Source of the DNA: Luteococcus sp048595755
GTDB taxonomy: Bacteria > Actinomycetota > Actinomycetes > Propionibacteriales > Propionibacteriaceae
Assembly (NCBI RefSeq): GCF_048595755.1
Contig: NZ_CP184360.1
Coordinates: forward strand, 2,232,001 to 2,296,000
Direction of reading: 5' to 3'
DNA length: 64,000 nt
Every line of letters begins with the position of its first letter. Position 1 is the stretch's first letter. The position numbers and the translations under genes are program-made. Below the pieces are notes generated by a model, which was given only the letters and a program-made list of their open reading frames with translations, had not been told where the DNA came from and did no database searches. Below, piece by piece: positions 39,807-48,525 of this stretch.

Positions 39807-40449
39807 GGCGCCCGCACCGGGCCAGCGTCAGGACCACCCTGACCTGGCCCGGTTGCAGGCCCGTCCCCGATCCGTGCTGGCCGATGCGGTGGCCGTCGTG
39901 CTCGACCCGACGATGACGCTGTTCACCGGCCTGCTGGTGACGATCCTGCACGGCATGTGGCCACACGCCCTGGCCGGGCTCGGATGGGTGGCCCTGGCCG
40001 CGCTGTTCGTCGTGGTCTCACCCCTGGCGGTGCTGGAGGTGTGTGTGCGCCGCGGTTGGGTCTCCGACCTGCAGGTGGTGCGCCGCGAGGAGCGCGTCAA
40101 GCCCTTGGGGCTGGTGATCGCCATGGTGCTGCTCGGCCTGGCCCTGCTCGTGGGACTGCAGGCTCCCGCGGTGCTGCTGGCCTTCGTCACCTCGGTGCTG
40201 GTGGGCCTGGTGGCGATGACCGCGATCAGCGTGCGGTACAAGGCCTCCTTCCACTCGGGCGTGCTGGCGGCGATGGGCTCCGTCGTCGCCGTCGAGGTGG
40301 GATGGTGGACGGTGGCGGTGAGCCTTCCACTGCTGGGTCTGCTGGCCTGGGCGCGCTGGCGCGCCGGACGGCACAGCACCGGCCAGGTGGTGGTGGGGGC
40401 GCTGCTGTGCGCTGTCCTGGTGGGCGGCAGCTTCGCCCTGCTGCACTGA
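39796..40449 (+). CDS. PAP2-like integral membrane protein
   Basis: 217 aa if translated from the TTG at 39796, which overlaps the end of the MBL gene and has a GAGG site; the start is uncertain and could be a later GTG. Six hydrophobic helices follow residue 30. KASFHSGVLAA and RWRAGRHSTGQVVVGALL resemble the second and third PAP2 phosphatase motifs, so a lipid-phosphatase-like fold is likely but catalysis is unproven. Basic residues cluster in the loop DLQVVRREERVKP. Confidence 0.68.
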   Translation: MVAEAPAPGQRQDHPDLARLQARPRSVLADAVAVVLDPTMTLFTGLLVTILHGMWPHALAGLGWVALAALFVVVSPLAVLEVCVRRGWVSDLQVVRREERVKPLGLVIAMVLLGLALLVGLQAPAVLLAFVTSVLVGLVAMTAISVRYKASFHSGVLAAMGSVVAVEVGWWTVAVSLPLLGLLAWARWRAGRHSTGQVVVGALLCAVLVGGSFALLH

Positions 40450-40479
40450 TGGATGGGGCGTCGGTCTGGTATCACCCGC

Positions 40480-40485
40480 TAGATT
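40480..40485 (+). promoter_or_regulatory. Leaderless-type -10 box of rph
   Basis: TAGATT is 6 bases before the rph ATG at 40492, with no ribosome site between them. Confidence 0.55.
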
Positions 40486-40491
40486 TGGCGC

Positions 40492-41246
40492 ATGACTTCT
40501 GCCACCACACCCGCAACTCGTATCGACGGCCGCGCTGCTGACCAGCTGCGCGAGGTGAGGATCACCCGCAACTGGCTCGACCACGCGGAGGGCTCGTGCC
40601 TCATCGAGTTCGGCAAGACCCGCGTGCTGGTGGCCGCCAGCGTCGAGGAGGGCGTGCCCCGCTGGATGAAGGGCCAGGGCAAGGGCTGGGTGACCAGCGA
40701 GTACGAGATGCTGCCCCGCTCCACCCACACCCGCAGCGGTCGTGAGTCCCGCAAGGGCAAGGTCGGTGGCCGCACCCACGAGATCAGCCGTCTGATCGGC
40801 CGCGCGCTGCGCGCCGTCATCGACTACGAGGCGCTGGGCGAGAACACCATCGTCATCGACTGCGACGTGCTGCAGGCCGACGGTGGTACCCGCACCGCCT
40901 CGATCACCGGCGCCTACGTCGCGCTGGCCGACGCCGTGGAATACCTGCGTGGCAAGGGTGCCCTCAAGGGGGAGCCGCTCAAGGACTCGGTGGCCGCCAT
41001 CAGCGTGGGCGTCGTCGACGGCACCCCGATGCTGGACCTGGCCTACACCGAGGACTCCACCGCCGACACCGACATGAACATCGTGGTGGCCGGCAATGGC
41101 GACTTCATCGAGGTGCAGGGCACCGCCGAGGGGGTGCCCTTCGACCGCGCGACCCTGGACAGCTTGCTCGACCTGGGACTGAAGGGCTGCACCGAGCTCA
41201 AGGACAAGCAGGCCGCTGCCCTGGCAGAGCCCGTCGAGGCCAAGTG

Positions 41247-41247
<1 letters not shown>
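40492..41247 (+). CDS. rph: Ribonuclease PH
   Basis: 251-aa phosphorolytic 3'-5' exoribonuclease that trims tRNA 3' ends. Characteristic blocks are GSCLIEFGKTRVLVAASVEEGVPRW, GWVTSEYEMLPRSTHTR, RSLIGRALRAVIDYEALGENT, DCDVLQADGGTRTASITGAYVAL and CTEL near the end. The last residues AEPVEAK are encoded by a diverged copy of the dispersed GAGCCTGTCGA repeat (41224-41241). The stop overlaps the rdgB start. Confidence 0.95.
41224..41241 (+). repeat. Diverged dispersed repeat inside the rph 3' end
   Basis: GCAGAGCCCGTCGAGGCC encodes the C-terminal AEPVEA of RNase PH and matches the dispersed element with two changes. Whether it is a true copy or chance similarity is uncertain. Confidence 0.4.
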
Positions 41248-41966
<719 letters not shown>

Positions 41967-41968
41967 CA

Positions 41969-42781
41969 GTGCAGCAGTACCTTGACCTGCTCCGGTTGGT
42001 GCTGGACGAGGGGGCCGAGAAGGGCGACCGGACCGGCACCGGCACGCGCAGCATCTTCGGCCACCAGATGCGCTTCAACCTGGCCGACGGATTTCCCCTG
42101 CTCACCACCAAGAAACTGCACACCCGCAGCATCTTCGGGGAACTGTTGTGGTTCCTGCGCGGCGACACCAACATCGCCTGGCTGCACCAGAACAAGATCA
42201 CCATCTGGGACGAGTGGGCCGACGCGAACGGCGACCTGGGGCCGGTCTACGGCTACCAGTGGCGCAGCTGGCCCACGCCCTCGGGAGAGTCGGTCGACCA
42301 GATCGCCAAGGTCATCGAGTCGATCAAGACCAATCCGGATTCACGGCGCCACATCGTCAGCGCGTGGAATGTGGCCGACGTGGACCAGATGGCGCTGCCG
42401 CCCTGCCATGCACTGTTCCAGTTCTACGTGACGCCCGGCCGCGACGGTGGCCGCGGGCGGCTGAGCTGCCAGCTCTACCAGCGCAGTGCCGACCTCTTCC
42501 TGGGGGTGCCCTTCAACATCGCCTCCTACGCGCTGCTGACCCATCTGGTGGCGCAGGTCTGCGACTTGGAGGTGGGAGACTTCGTGCACACCTTCGGCGA
42601 CGCCCACCTGTACTCGAACCACGTGGAACAGGCCAGGCTGCAGCTCACTCGTGAACCGCGGCCCTTGCCGCAACTGCAGTTGAACCCCGACGTCCGTGAG
42701 ATCGACAAGTTCGAGCTGGCCGACATCGAGGTGCTCAACTATGACCCGCACCCCGGGATCAAGGCGCCCATTGCTGTCTGA
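41969..42781 (+). CDS. thyA: Thymidylate synthase
   Basis: 270-aa folate-dependent enzyme methylating dUMP to dTMP. Nucleophile C146 (LPPCHALFQFYV); folate and dUMP contacts in RTGTGTRSIFGHQMRF, LWFLRGDTNI, SCQLYQRSADLFLGVPFNIASYALLT and DAHLYSNH. GTG start at 41969 behind AGAAGGAG. Its usual partner gene, dihydrofolate reductase, is not adjacent: it lies about 7 kb on, behind the phosphonate cluster. Confidence 0.96.
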   Translation: MQQYLDLLRLVLDEGAEKGDRTGTGTRSIFGHQMRFNLADGFPLLTTKKLHTRSIFGELLWFLRGDTNIAWLHQNKITIWDEWADANGDLGPVYGYQWRSWPTPSGESVDQIAKVIESIKTNPDSRRHIVSAWNVADVDQMALPPCHALFQFYVTPGRDGGRGRLSCQLYQRSADLFLGVPFNIASYALLTHLVAQVCDLEVGDFVHTFGDAHLYSNHVEQARLQLTREPRPLPQLQLNPDVREIDKFELADIEVLNYDPHPGIKAPIAV

Positions 42782-42786
42782 TCAGC

Positions 42787-43054
42787 AAGGGGGACGACCC
42801 CCTTGAACCCCCGCGGCACTCGCGCGCACCGCTCCTCGCAGGCTCGGAGCTGCGGTCGTGTCAGGAATGACCAAGGGGGACGACCCCCTTGAACCCCCGC
42901 GGCACTCGCGCGCACCGCTCCTCGCAGGCTCGGAGCTGCGCTCGTGTCAGGAATGAGCAAGGGGGACGACCCCCTTGAACCCCCGCGGCACTCGCGCGCA
43001 CCGCTCCTCGCAGGCTCGGAGCTGCGCTCGTGTCAGGAATGACCAAGGGGGACG
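42787..43054. repeat. Three tandem copies of an 86-bp repeat plus a partial fourth
   Basis: Copies start at 42787, 42873 and 42959, exactly 86 bases apart; a fourth begins at 43045 but diverges after about 10 bases. Copies differ by only a few bases. Each opens with the hairpin CAAGGGGG-ACGA-CCCCCTTG, then a CG-rich tract, and ends GTGTCAGGAATGA. There is no coding sign: the minus-strand frames through it merely repeat. It fills most of the 349-base gap between thyA and phnE. The first hairpin probably terminates thyA. Confidence 0.92.
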
Positions 43055-43056
43055 GT

Positions 43057-43119
43057 GTACGGCGGCCGAGCCTGTCGAGGCCCCCACCCGAGGGAACTCG
43101 ACAGACCCGGCCGCCGTGC
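43057..43119. repeat. Inverted pair of dispersed GAGCCTGTCGA repeats
   Basis: Left arm 43057-43079 contains GGCGGCCGAGCCTGTCGAG; the right arm 43097-43119 is its reverse complement with 3 mismatches in 23. The hairpin lies between the tandem repeats and the 3' end of phnE, so it may end transcription from either side. Confidence 0.7.
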
Positions 43120-43130
43120 TTCGCTCCGCC

Positions 43131-43967
43131 TCAGACCGCCAGTCGCTTGCGGATGAAGGCCGAGACCTGGTCCACCACGATGATGAGCACCAGCACCACC
43201 AGGATGTGGGTGAGCATCTCGTCGAACTGGAAGTTCTTGATCGAACGGTTGATCAGCAGACCGATGCCGCCGGCGCCCACCAGGCCCAGCACCAGCGACG
43301 AGCGCACGTTCACGTCGAAGCGGTAGAGCAGCAGTCCGGTCCACTGGGCGAGCACCAGGGGCAGCGTGGCATTGGCCACCTGCTGGATGCCGTTGGCCCC
43401 GGCTGTGCGCAGCGCCTGCTGGGGGCCGGGATCGACCTCCTCCATCGCCTCGGCCCACAACTTGCCCATCACACCGGTGTTGTGACAGATCAGGGCCAGC
43501 ACGCCGGCGAAGGGTCCCAGGCCGACGGCGGTGACGAAGATCAGGGCGAAGACGATGTCCGGCACCGCGCGGAAGAAGCTCAGAATGGCGCGCGAGGCCT
43601 GGTAGACGACGCTGTTGGGGGTGGTGTTGCGGGCGCCCAGCACTGCCAGCAACAGCGCGAAGGGCACCGACAGCGTGGTTCCCAGCAGGCCGATCCACAG
43701 GGTCACCATGGTCGCCTGCAGGCTCGGCTTGAGCACGCGTTGCCAGTCGGTGTCCGGCGGCACGGCCTCGGCCAGGAAGCCGGCCATGCCGGCCCAGCCC
43801 TCCACCAACAGCTGGGGGCGGAACTGCGTTCCCTCGAAGGCCAGGGCGTGCAGCACCACCAGGGCGCCCGCGGCGATCGTGCCGCCGACCAGCCGTCGGG
43901 TGTGTCCGGGGTCCTTGGGGACGGGAATCGATCGGGTGCCGCTCGCGGGCAGGCTTGCGGTGCTCAT
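43131..43967 (-). CDS. phnE: Phosphonate ABC transporter, permease
   Basis: 278-aa inner-membrane permease with about six helices. The cytoplasmic EAA-type loop reads EEVDPGPQQALRTAGANGIQQVANATLP. SFFRAVPDIVFALIFV and GLVGAGGIGLLINRSIKNFQFDEMLTHI are typical of PhnE. Its start overlaps the phnC stop by 4 bases. Substrate range (2-aminoethylphosphonate favoured) is inferred from phnW nearby. Confidence 0.92.
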   Translation of the reverse strand: MSTASLPASGTRSIPVPKDPGHTRRLVGGTIAAGALVVLHALAFEGTQFRPQLLVEGWAGMAGFLAEAVPPDTDWQRVLKPSLQATMVTLWIGLLGTTLSVPFALLLAVLGARNTTPNSVVYQASRAILSFFRAVPDIVFALIFVTAVGLGPFAGVLALICHNTGVMGKLWAEAMEEVDPGPQQALRTAGANGIQQVANATLPLVLAQWTGLLLYRFDVNVRSSLVLGLVGAGGIGLLINRSIKNFQFDEMLTHILVVLVLIIVVDQVSAFIRKRLAV

Positions 43968-44821
43968 GCTGTCTTCTCCATCAGATGGTGGGCGTCGGCG
44001 GGAGCCCGGTCGGGCAGGTAGAGCAGGTCCAGGTCGTCCTCGCTCAGTTCGTGTGCGGGATGGTTGAACAACATGCGTCCCTGCACCAGGCCAATGGCGC
44101 GGTCGGCGTGGCGACGCGCCAGGTCTGGCTGGTGCAGCACCGCGGCCACGGCCAGGTTCTCGGAATGGGCAAGGTCACGCAGCAGGTGCATCACCTGCTC
44201 GGCGGCGCGAGGATCCAACGCCGAGACGGGTTCGTCGGCCAGCAGCACCTTGGCCCGCTGGCACAGGGCCCGGGCCACGGCGACGCGCTGCTGCTGCCCG
44301 CCAGACAGCGATCCGGCCCGGTCGTGGGCCCGGTCTGCCAGGCCGACGCGCTCCAGACAGCCCATGGCCTCCTCCTTGATCTCGCGGGGGTAGAAGGCGG
44401 GGCTGAGCGACTGGGCGGTGCCCATCCGGGCCAGCGCTCCGGCGCAGACATTCTGCAGGGCGGTGCGGCGGGGAACCAGGTGGATCTTCTGGAAGACCAT
44501 CGCCGCCTGGTGCCGGGCGGCCTGACGCTGGTGTCCCTTGAGCTCCGAGAGGTTCTGGCCCCCGAGCAGCACCATGCCCTCGTCGGGCTCGGTCAGGCCC
44601 ATCACACACCGCAGCGTGGTGGACTTGCCGGAGCCGTTGGCGCCCAGGAAGGCCACCAGTTCCCCGGCGCGGACGTCGAAGTCGATGCCCTCGAGCACCT
44701 TGCGGCCGCCGAAGGCCTTGGTCATCGAGCGCACGGTCAGCAGCGAGGCGCCCTCGCTGGTGTGGGCCCGGCCCTGGGTGTTGGTCTGGTTCTGGGGACG
44801 GGTACGGGGCTGGCTGGTCAT
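43964..44821 (-). CDS. phnC: Phosphonate ABC transporter, ATP-binding protein
   Basis: 285-aa ABC ATPase: Walker A GANGSGKST, signature LSGGQQQRVAVARAL, Walker B VLLADEP, H-loop VLHQPDLA. A 25-residue Ser/Gln/Thr-rich N-terminal extension precedes the domain. It energises uptake with PhnE and PhnD and overlaps both neighbouring genes. Confidence 0.92.
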   Translation of the reverse strand: MTSQPRTRPQNQTNTQGRAHTSEGASLLTVRSMTKAFGGRKVLEGIDFDVRAGELVAFLGANGSGKSTTLRCVMGLTEPDEGMVLLGGQNLSELKGHQRQAARHQAAMVFQKIHLVPRRTALQNVCAGALARMGTAQSLSPAFYPREIKEEAMGCLERVGLADRAHDRAGSLSGGQQQRVAVARALCQRAKVLLADEPVSALDPRAAEQVMHLLRDLAHSENLAVAAVLHQPDLARRHADRAIGLVQGRMLFNHPAHELSEDDLDLLYLPDRAPADAHHLMEKTA

Positions 44822-45735
44822 CAGGTGTCTTCCTCGGTGAGGTTCATCGTGCTGGCAAGGTCGAACAGCGGCTGGTAGGTCTCCTTGGTGACCTCCACCA
44901 GCGGGCCGGGAGGCGTCACGTCCAGGAATTCGCCGACCTTGGCGACGTCCTCCTTGGGCAGGTTCACCAGGGCGTCCTTGATCGCGGTCTTGGTGCCCTC
45001 GTCCAGCGAGCCGCGCACCGTAATGGGGTCATTGGGGATCTCGTCGGACTTCCACACCTGGCGGAAGTCCTCCTTCTTGAAGGTGCCCTCGCGGGTGGCG
45101 GTGGCCAGGGTCTGGGAGTTGATCTGGGCCGCATCGACGGTCTTGTTGGTCAGGGCCAGCAGGGCCTCGGGATGGCCGCCCGCGTAGTTGGTCTTGACGT
45201 CGGCCTCGTTGACGCCGGCCTTCTTCAGCGCATAGCGGGGCAGCACGTCACCGCTGGTGGAGCCGACGCTGCCCAAGGCCAGCGACTTGCCCTTGAGGTC
45301 CTCCACGCTCTTGATGGGGGAGTCCTTGGGCACCCAGATGCCGGCGGTGTAGCCGGACAGCTTGCCCTGGGCATCGCCGAAGGAGACCAGCGGCTCGGCC
45401 TTGGCCTTCTGGCTGGCGAAGACATAGCCGAGCGGCCCGAACTGGCCGATGTCCAGACGCTTGTTGCGCATCGCCAGCACCTCGGCCGAGTAGTCCTCGA
45501 CGATCTGCACCTCGACGGGGCAGTCGAGCTGCTTGGACAGCGATTCGGCCAGCACCTTGTAGGCAGGCTCGAGCTTCGAGGGATCCTCATAGGGCTCGAT
45601 GCCGAAGCGCAGCCCCTCGGAGGGGCAGCTGAAGCCGGAGGCGTCGGTGGTGGCCGAGGGTTCGTCGGAGCCGCAGGCAGCCAGCGTGGAACTGGCCAGC
45701 AGGGCTGTCAGGGTAAGGGCAAGAGGCTTTCGCAT
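44821..45735 (-). CDS. phnD: Phosphonate ABC transporter, substrate-binding lipoprotein
   Basis: 304 aa with a lipoprotein signal ending STLAAC (C21) and a PhnD-type periplasmic-binding fold: LRFGIEPYEDPSKLEPAYKVLAESLSKQL, DIGQFGPLGYVFA and LALGSVGSTSGDVLPRYAL. Anchored outside the membrane, it presents the phosphonate to PhnE. It is the first of the three transport genes, and the oxidoreductase gene is 57 bases upstream. Confidence 0.93.
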   Translation of the reverse strand: MRKPLALTLTALLASSTLAACGSDEPSATTDASGFSCPSEGLRFGIEPYEDPSKLEPAYKVLAESLSKQLDCPVEVQIVEDYSAEVLAMRNKRLDIGQFGPLGYVFASQKAKAEPLVSFGDAQGKLSGYTAGIWVPKDSPIKSVEDLKGKSLALGSVGSTSGDVLPRYALKKAGVNEADVKTNYAGGHPEALLALTNKTVDAAQINSQTLATATREGTFKKEDFRQVWKSDEIPNDPITVRGSLDEGTKTAIKDALVNLPKEDVAKVGEFLDVTPPGPLVEVTKETYQPLFDLASTMNLTEEDT

Positions 45736-45792
45736 GGGATTCTCCAGGTCTGTGTCGTGGGGGCGTGATGCCGTGGGGGTGGGTGAGACAGG

Positions 45793-46926
45793 TCAGGCGG
45801 CGGCCAGGCTCTGGCGAGCCAGGCCGAAGGACAGGGTCATGCCGACACCGGATGTGACGGTCACGATGCGGACGCGCGGCTGGTGCTCGGTGACCAGCAG
45901 CGGGCCGAGGATGCTGTTGGCGTAGACGCCCTGCCACCGTTCGAGGACGTCGAACTTCTCGACGCCCAGCACGCGGGCCGCCTCGTCGAGCACCAGCGCG
46001 GAACGCTGCTCGGGGACGAAGGGCAGGGGTGAGTCGGAATAGTCATGGGTGTCTCCGACGAGCAGGCTGCCGTCGGGAAGCTGGGTGAACATCACATTGG
46101 CCAGCGCCTCGAGCAGCTCGGGGCGGGTCTGCTGCATGTGCTCGCGCAGGCGATGGGCGGCGGCCTGTTCGGTGAAGACGCCGTAGCGCAGCATCGAGGT
46201 GGTGGTGAGCACTGCCGGGTCGATGCGGGCACCGCCCGGGCTGGCGACGCGGTGCATGGCCAGCGTGCAACGCATCACCTGGTGTTGCGTGGCCAGATCG
46301 GGGAAGAGATGCATCAGGTCATGGCCAGTGGCGACGATGACGCGCTCGGCCGTCACCTCACCGCGGCTGGTGACCAGGGTGACCTCGTCGCCGCCGTCAT
46401 GGATGGCACCCACCTGCGTGTTGCGGGCAAAGGCCACCCCCTGCGAGGCCAGCCAGTCGGCAAGCTGGTCGGCCGCCCGGCGGGGGTCGACGCGCATGTC
46501 CAGCGGCAGGTGCGCACCACCCATGAGGTTGGGCGCTCCCAGCCCTCCCAGCTGGGCTCGTGCCTGGCCGGCCGTGAGCAGCGCAACCTGCTCGGGTCCC
46601 CGGGCGGTGTGCAGCTCTTCCAGGAGTTCCATCTCCAAGGGGGTCCGCGCCACGACGAGAGTGCCGCATTCGTGCGCAGTCAGGCCGCTGAGCTGGGCGG
46701 CCTCGAGCCAGCCGTGACGTGATTCCAGGGCTAGTGGCAGCAGGTCGGTGGGCTGGGCCGTGAAGCAGGCATGTCCGAAGTTGCGCACGGAGGCACCGGT
46801 GGTGCGCCCCTCCCGGTCGATGACCAGGGTGGCAATGCCCCTGCGGTGTGCCTCGAGGGCGTGGGCCAGGCCGATGATGCCGGCTCCGACGATGACCAGC
46901 GGGTGCCGGTGCTGCGTGATGTCCAT
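45793..46926 (-). CDS. FAD-dependent oxidoreductase, TIGR03364 type
   Basis: 377-aa DAO-family flavoprotein. The N-terminal dinucleotide fold is PLVIVGAGIIGLAHALEAHRRG with the acidic strand end LVIDRE; the C-terminal FAD contact is VTVTSGVGMTLSFGLARQSL. TIGR03364 proteins are found with phosphonate genes, and some relatives have been reported to act on N-methylated 2-aminoethylphosphonate; that activity here is inference. Its promoter faces that of the GntR regulator across a shared operator region. Confidence 0.82.
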   Translation of the reverse strand: MDITQHRHPLVIVGAGIIGLAHALEAHRRGIATLVIDREGRTTGASVRNFGHACFTAQPTDLLPLALESRHGWLEAAQLSGLTAHECGTLVVARTPLEMELLEELHTARGPEQVALLTAGQARAQLGGLGAPNLMGGAHLPLDMRVDPRRAADQLADWLASQGVAFARNTQVGAIHDGGDEVTLVTSRGEVTAERVIVATGHDLMHLFPDLATQHQVMRCTLAMHRVASPGGARIDPAVLTTTSMLRYGVFTEQAAAHRLREHMQQTRPELLEALANVMFTQLPDGSLLVGDTHDYSDSPLPFVPEQRSALVLDEAARVLGVEKFDVLERWQGVYANSILGPLLVTEHQPRVRIVTVTSGVGMTLSFGLARQSLAAA

Positions 46927-46973
46927 GGCTCAATCGAACGTCTCGCAGGGCAGGGGAAGCAAGCCAGATTCCT

Positions 46974-46989
46974 ACTTGTATAAACAAGT
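46974..46989. promoter_or_regulatory. GntR operator, distal site
   Basis: ACTTGTATAAACAAGT, perfect 6-base arms around ATAA. It lies 48 bases upstream of the FAD oxidoreductase start and contains TATA-type sequence that can serve as -10 for the leftward phn genes. Confidence 0.7.
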
Positions 46990-47072
46990 TAACGCAACGT
47001 TCACTCTGCAGTTCACGCTCATTCGTCCAAGGAATTCGTGGGTGGGGAGGGCCTTGTGCAAGGTGCGAGTCA

Positions 47073-47088
47073 ACTTGTATGGTCAAGT
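47073..47088. promoter_or_regulatory. GntR operator overlapping the regulator's own -10
   Basis: ACTTGTATGGTCAAGT has the same half-sites as the distal site. It includes TATGGT (47079-47084), 5 bases before the regulator ATG at 47090, so binding here should shut off the regulator gene and the genes behind it. Confidence 0.68.
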
Positions 47089-47089
47089 C

Positions 47090-47848
47090 ATGGCTCGACT
47101 TGAACCGCTCCACGTCACCTTGGCGGAGGACTTCCGCCGTCGCATCGCCGACGGCGTCTGGCCGGCTGGCGAGTCCGCCCCCAGCGAGGCCGAACTCGTG
47201 CGCGAGACGGGTGCCTCACGCGGCACCGTGCGGCAGGCACTCAATGCCCTGCGCACCGAGGGTCTGCTGGTGGGTGGGCAAGGGCGATCCCCTCGGGTGC
47301 GCAAGGCGCCGCCGGCCCAGTCCTTCTCGCACTTCATCTCCTTCACCCAGTGGGCGGAGTCGATGGGTCGGGTGGCCGGCCAGCGACTGGAGGAGATGGC
47401 CCGTCGGGCCTGTCCGGCAGAACTGGCGGAGGAGCTGGAACTGCCACCGGGGGAGCAGGTGGTGCAGCTGCTGCGCCAGCGCACCCTCGATGGGGTGCCG
47501 ACCATGGTGGAACGCACCACCTTCGTGCTCGACGTCGGGTTGCACCTGTTCACCTTCGACACCAACTCGGGCTCGATCTTCGCCCACCTGGCCAGCCAGG
47601 GCGTCGACCTGGCCCGTGGCCGCCACACCATCGACGCGGTGGGGGCCGACCAGACCGATGCGGCCCTGCTGGGCGTCCCGGTGGGGGAGCCGCTGCTGCG
47701 AGTGCGCCGTCTCACCCGCACACGTGACGACAGGCCCATCGAGTACTCCGACGACCGCTACTTGCCCAGCCGGGCCACCTTCTCCATCGAGAACACCGCC
47801 GAGAACCGATCCGCAATGCTCCACCTCAACCCCCAGGAGTCCGCATGA
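47090..47848 (+). CDS. GntR/HutC-type (UTRA) regulator of phosphonate genes
   Basis: 252 aa. The winged HTH is at 8-70 (LAEDFRRRIADGVWPAGESAPSEAELVRETGASRGTVRQALNAL). A UTRA effector domain fills 85-240. It is similar in layout to PhnF. It probably represses both the leftward phn transport operon and its own rightward operon through the two ACTTG-CAAGT sites and releases them on binding a phosphonate. The stop overlaps the next ATG (ATGA). Confidence 0.86.
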   Translation: MARLEPLHVTLAEDFRRRIADGVWPAGESAPSEAELVRETGASRGTVRQALNALRTEGLLVGGQGRSPRVRKAPPAQSFSHFISFTQWAESMGRVAGQRLEEMARRACPAELAEELELPPGEQVVQLLRQRTLDGVPTMVERTTFVLDVGLHLFTFDTNSGSIFAHLASQGVDLARGRHTIDAVGADQTDAALLGVPVGEPLLRVRRLTRTRDDRPIEYSDDRYLPSRATFSIENTAENRSAMLHLNPQESA

Positions 47849-48525
47849 CCATCACCCTGTGTGCCTTCGACATGGCCGGCACCACCATCGACGACAAGGG
47901 GCGCGTCTACGACGCCCTGCGCGACTGCGTCACCAGGCAGGGCGCCACCGTCGCCGACGACGACCTCCAGACCTGGATGGGCACCGAGAAGCGCGATGCC
48001 ATCACCAACCTGCTGCGGTTGGGAGGGGTCGAGCCCACCAGCCAGGTCGTCGACGCGGGCTATGCCGACTTCGTCGAGCTGCTGCGCACCTACTACCGCC
48101 AGACCCCACCCGTCGCACTGCCCGGTGTGGAGCAGGCCTTCACGATCCTGCGCCGCAACGCCATCAAGGTGGCGCTGACCACGGGCTTCTCGCGCGAAGT
48201 GGCCGGACCGTTGCTGGAGGCACTGGGCTGGGGAGTGGGCCGGCAGCTCGACGCGGTGGTGTGCGCGGACGAGGTGGCGGCCGGGCGCCCGGCGCCCTAC
48301 ATGGTCCATCGTGCCCTGGAGCGCACCGGCACCGCCTCGATGGCGGAGGTCTTGGTGGCCGGGGACACCGTCGCCGACGTGCAGGCCGGCCTGCGATCGG
48401 GCGCCGCACAGAGCATCGGCGTGCTGACCGGCGCCCTCGGCAGCGACCAGTTGACGGCCGCCGGCGCCACCGCCGTGCTCGAGGGCGTCCAGGACGTCCC
48501 CGCACACCTGGGGCTGGGCGAATGA
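47845..48525 (+). CDS. Phosphonatase-like HAD hydrolase
   Basis: 226-aa haloacid dehalogenase-superfamily protein: nucleophile D9 (AFDMAGTT, the alanine variant of phosphonatase), helical cap 20-100 with K49 in GTEKRDAI at about the position of PhnX's Schiff-base lysine, TTGFS motif II and GDTVADVQAG motif IV. It most likely splits phosphonoacetaldehyde (made by PhnW) to acetaldehyde and phosphate. It fits the PhnX-like TIGR03351 group better than classical PhnX, so substrate remains inferred. Confidence 0.83.
   Translation: MTITLCAFDMAGTTIDDKGRVYDALRDCVTRQGATVADDDLQTWMGTEKRDAITNLLRLGGVEPTSQVVDAGYADFVELLRTYYRQTPPVALPGVEQAFTILRRNAIKVALTTGFSREVAGPLLEALGWGVGRQLDAVVCADEVAAGRPAPYMVHRALERTGTASMAEVLVAGDTVADVQAGLRSGAAQSIGVLTGALGSDQLTAAGATAVLEGVQDVPAHLGLGE

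Noticed and set aside
42739..43046. Minus-strand ORFs of 61-73 aa inside the tandem repeats
   Set aside because: They owe their open frame to the repeat; the peptide simply repeats, and no ribosome site or homology is apparent.
42787..43054. CRISPR array
   Set aside because: The 86-base units are directly contiguous with no unique spacers, and no cas genes are nearby.
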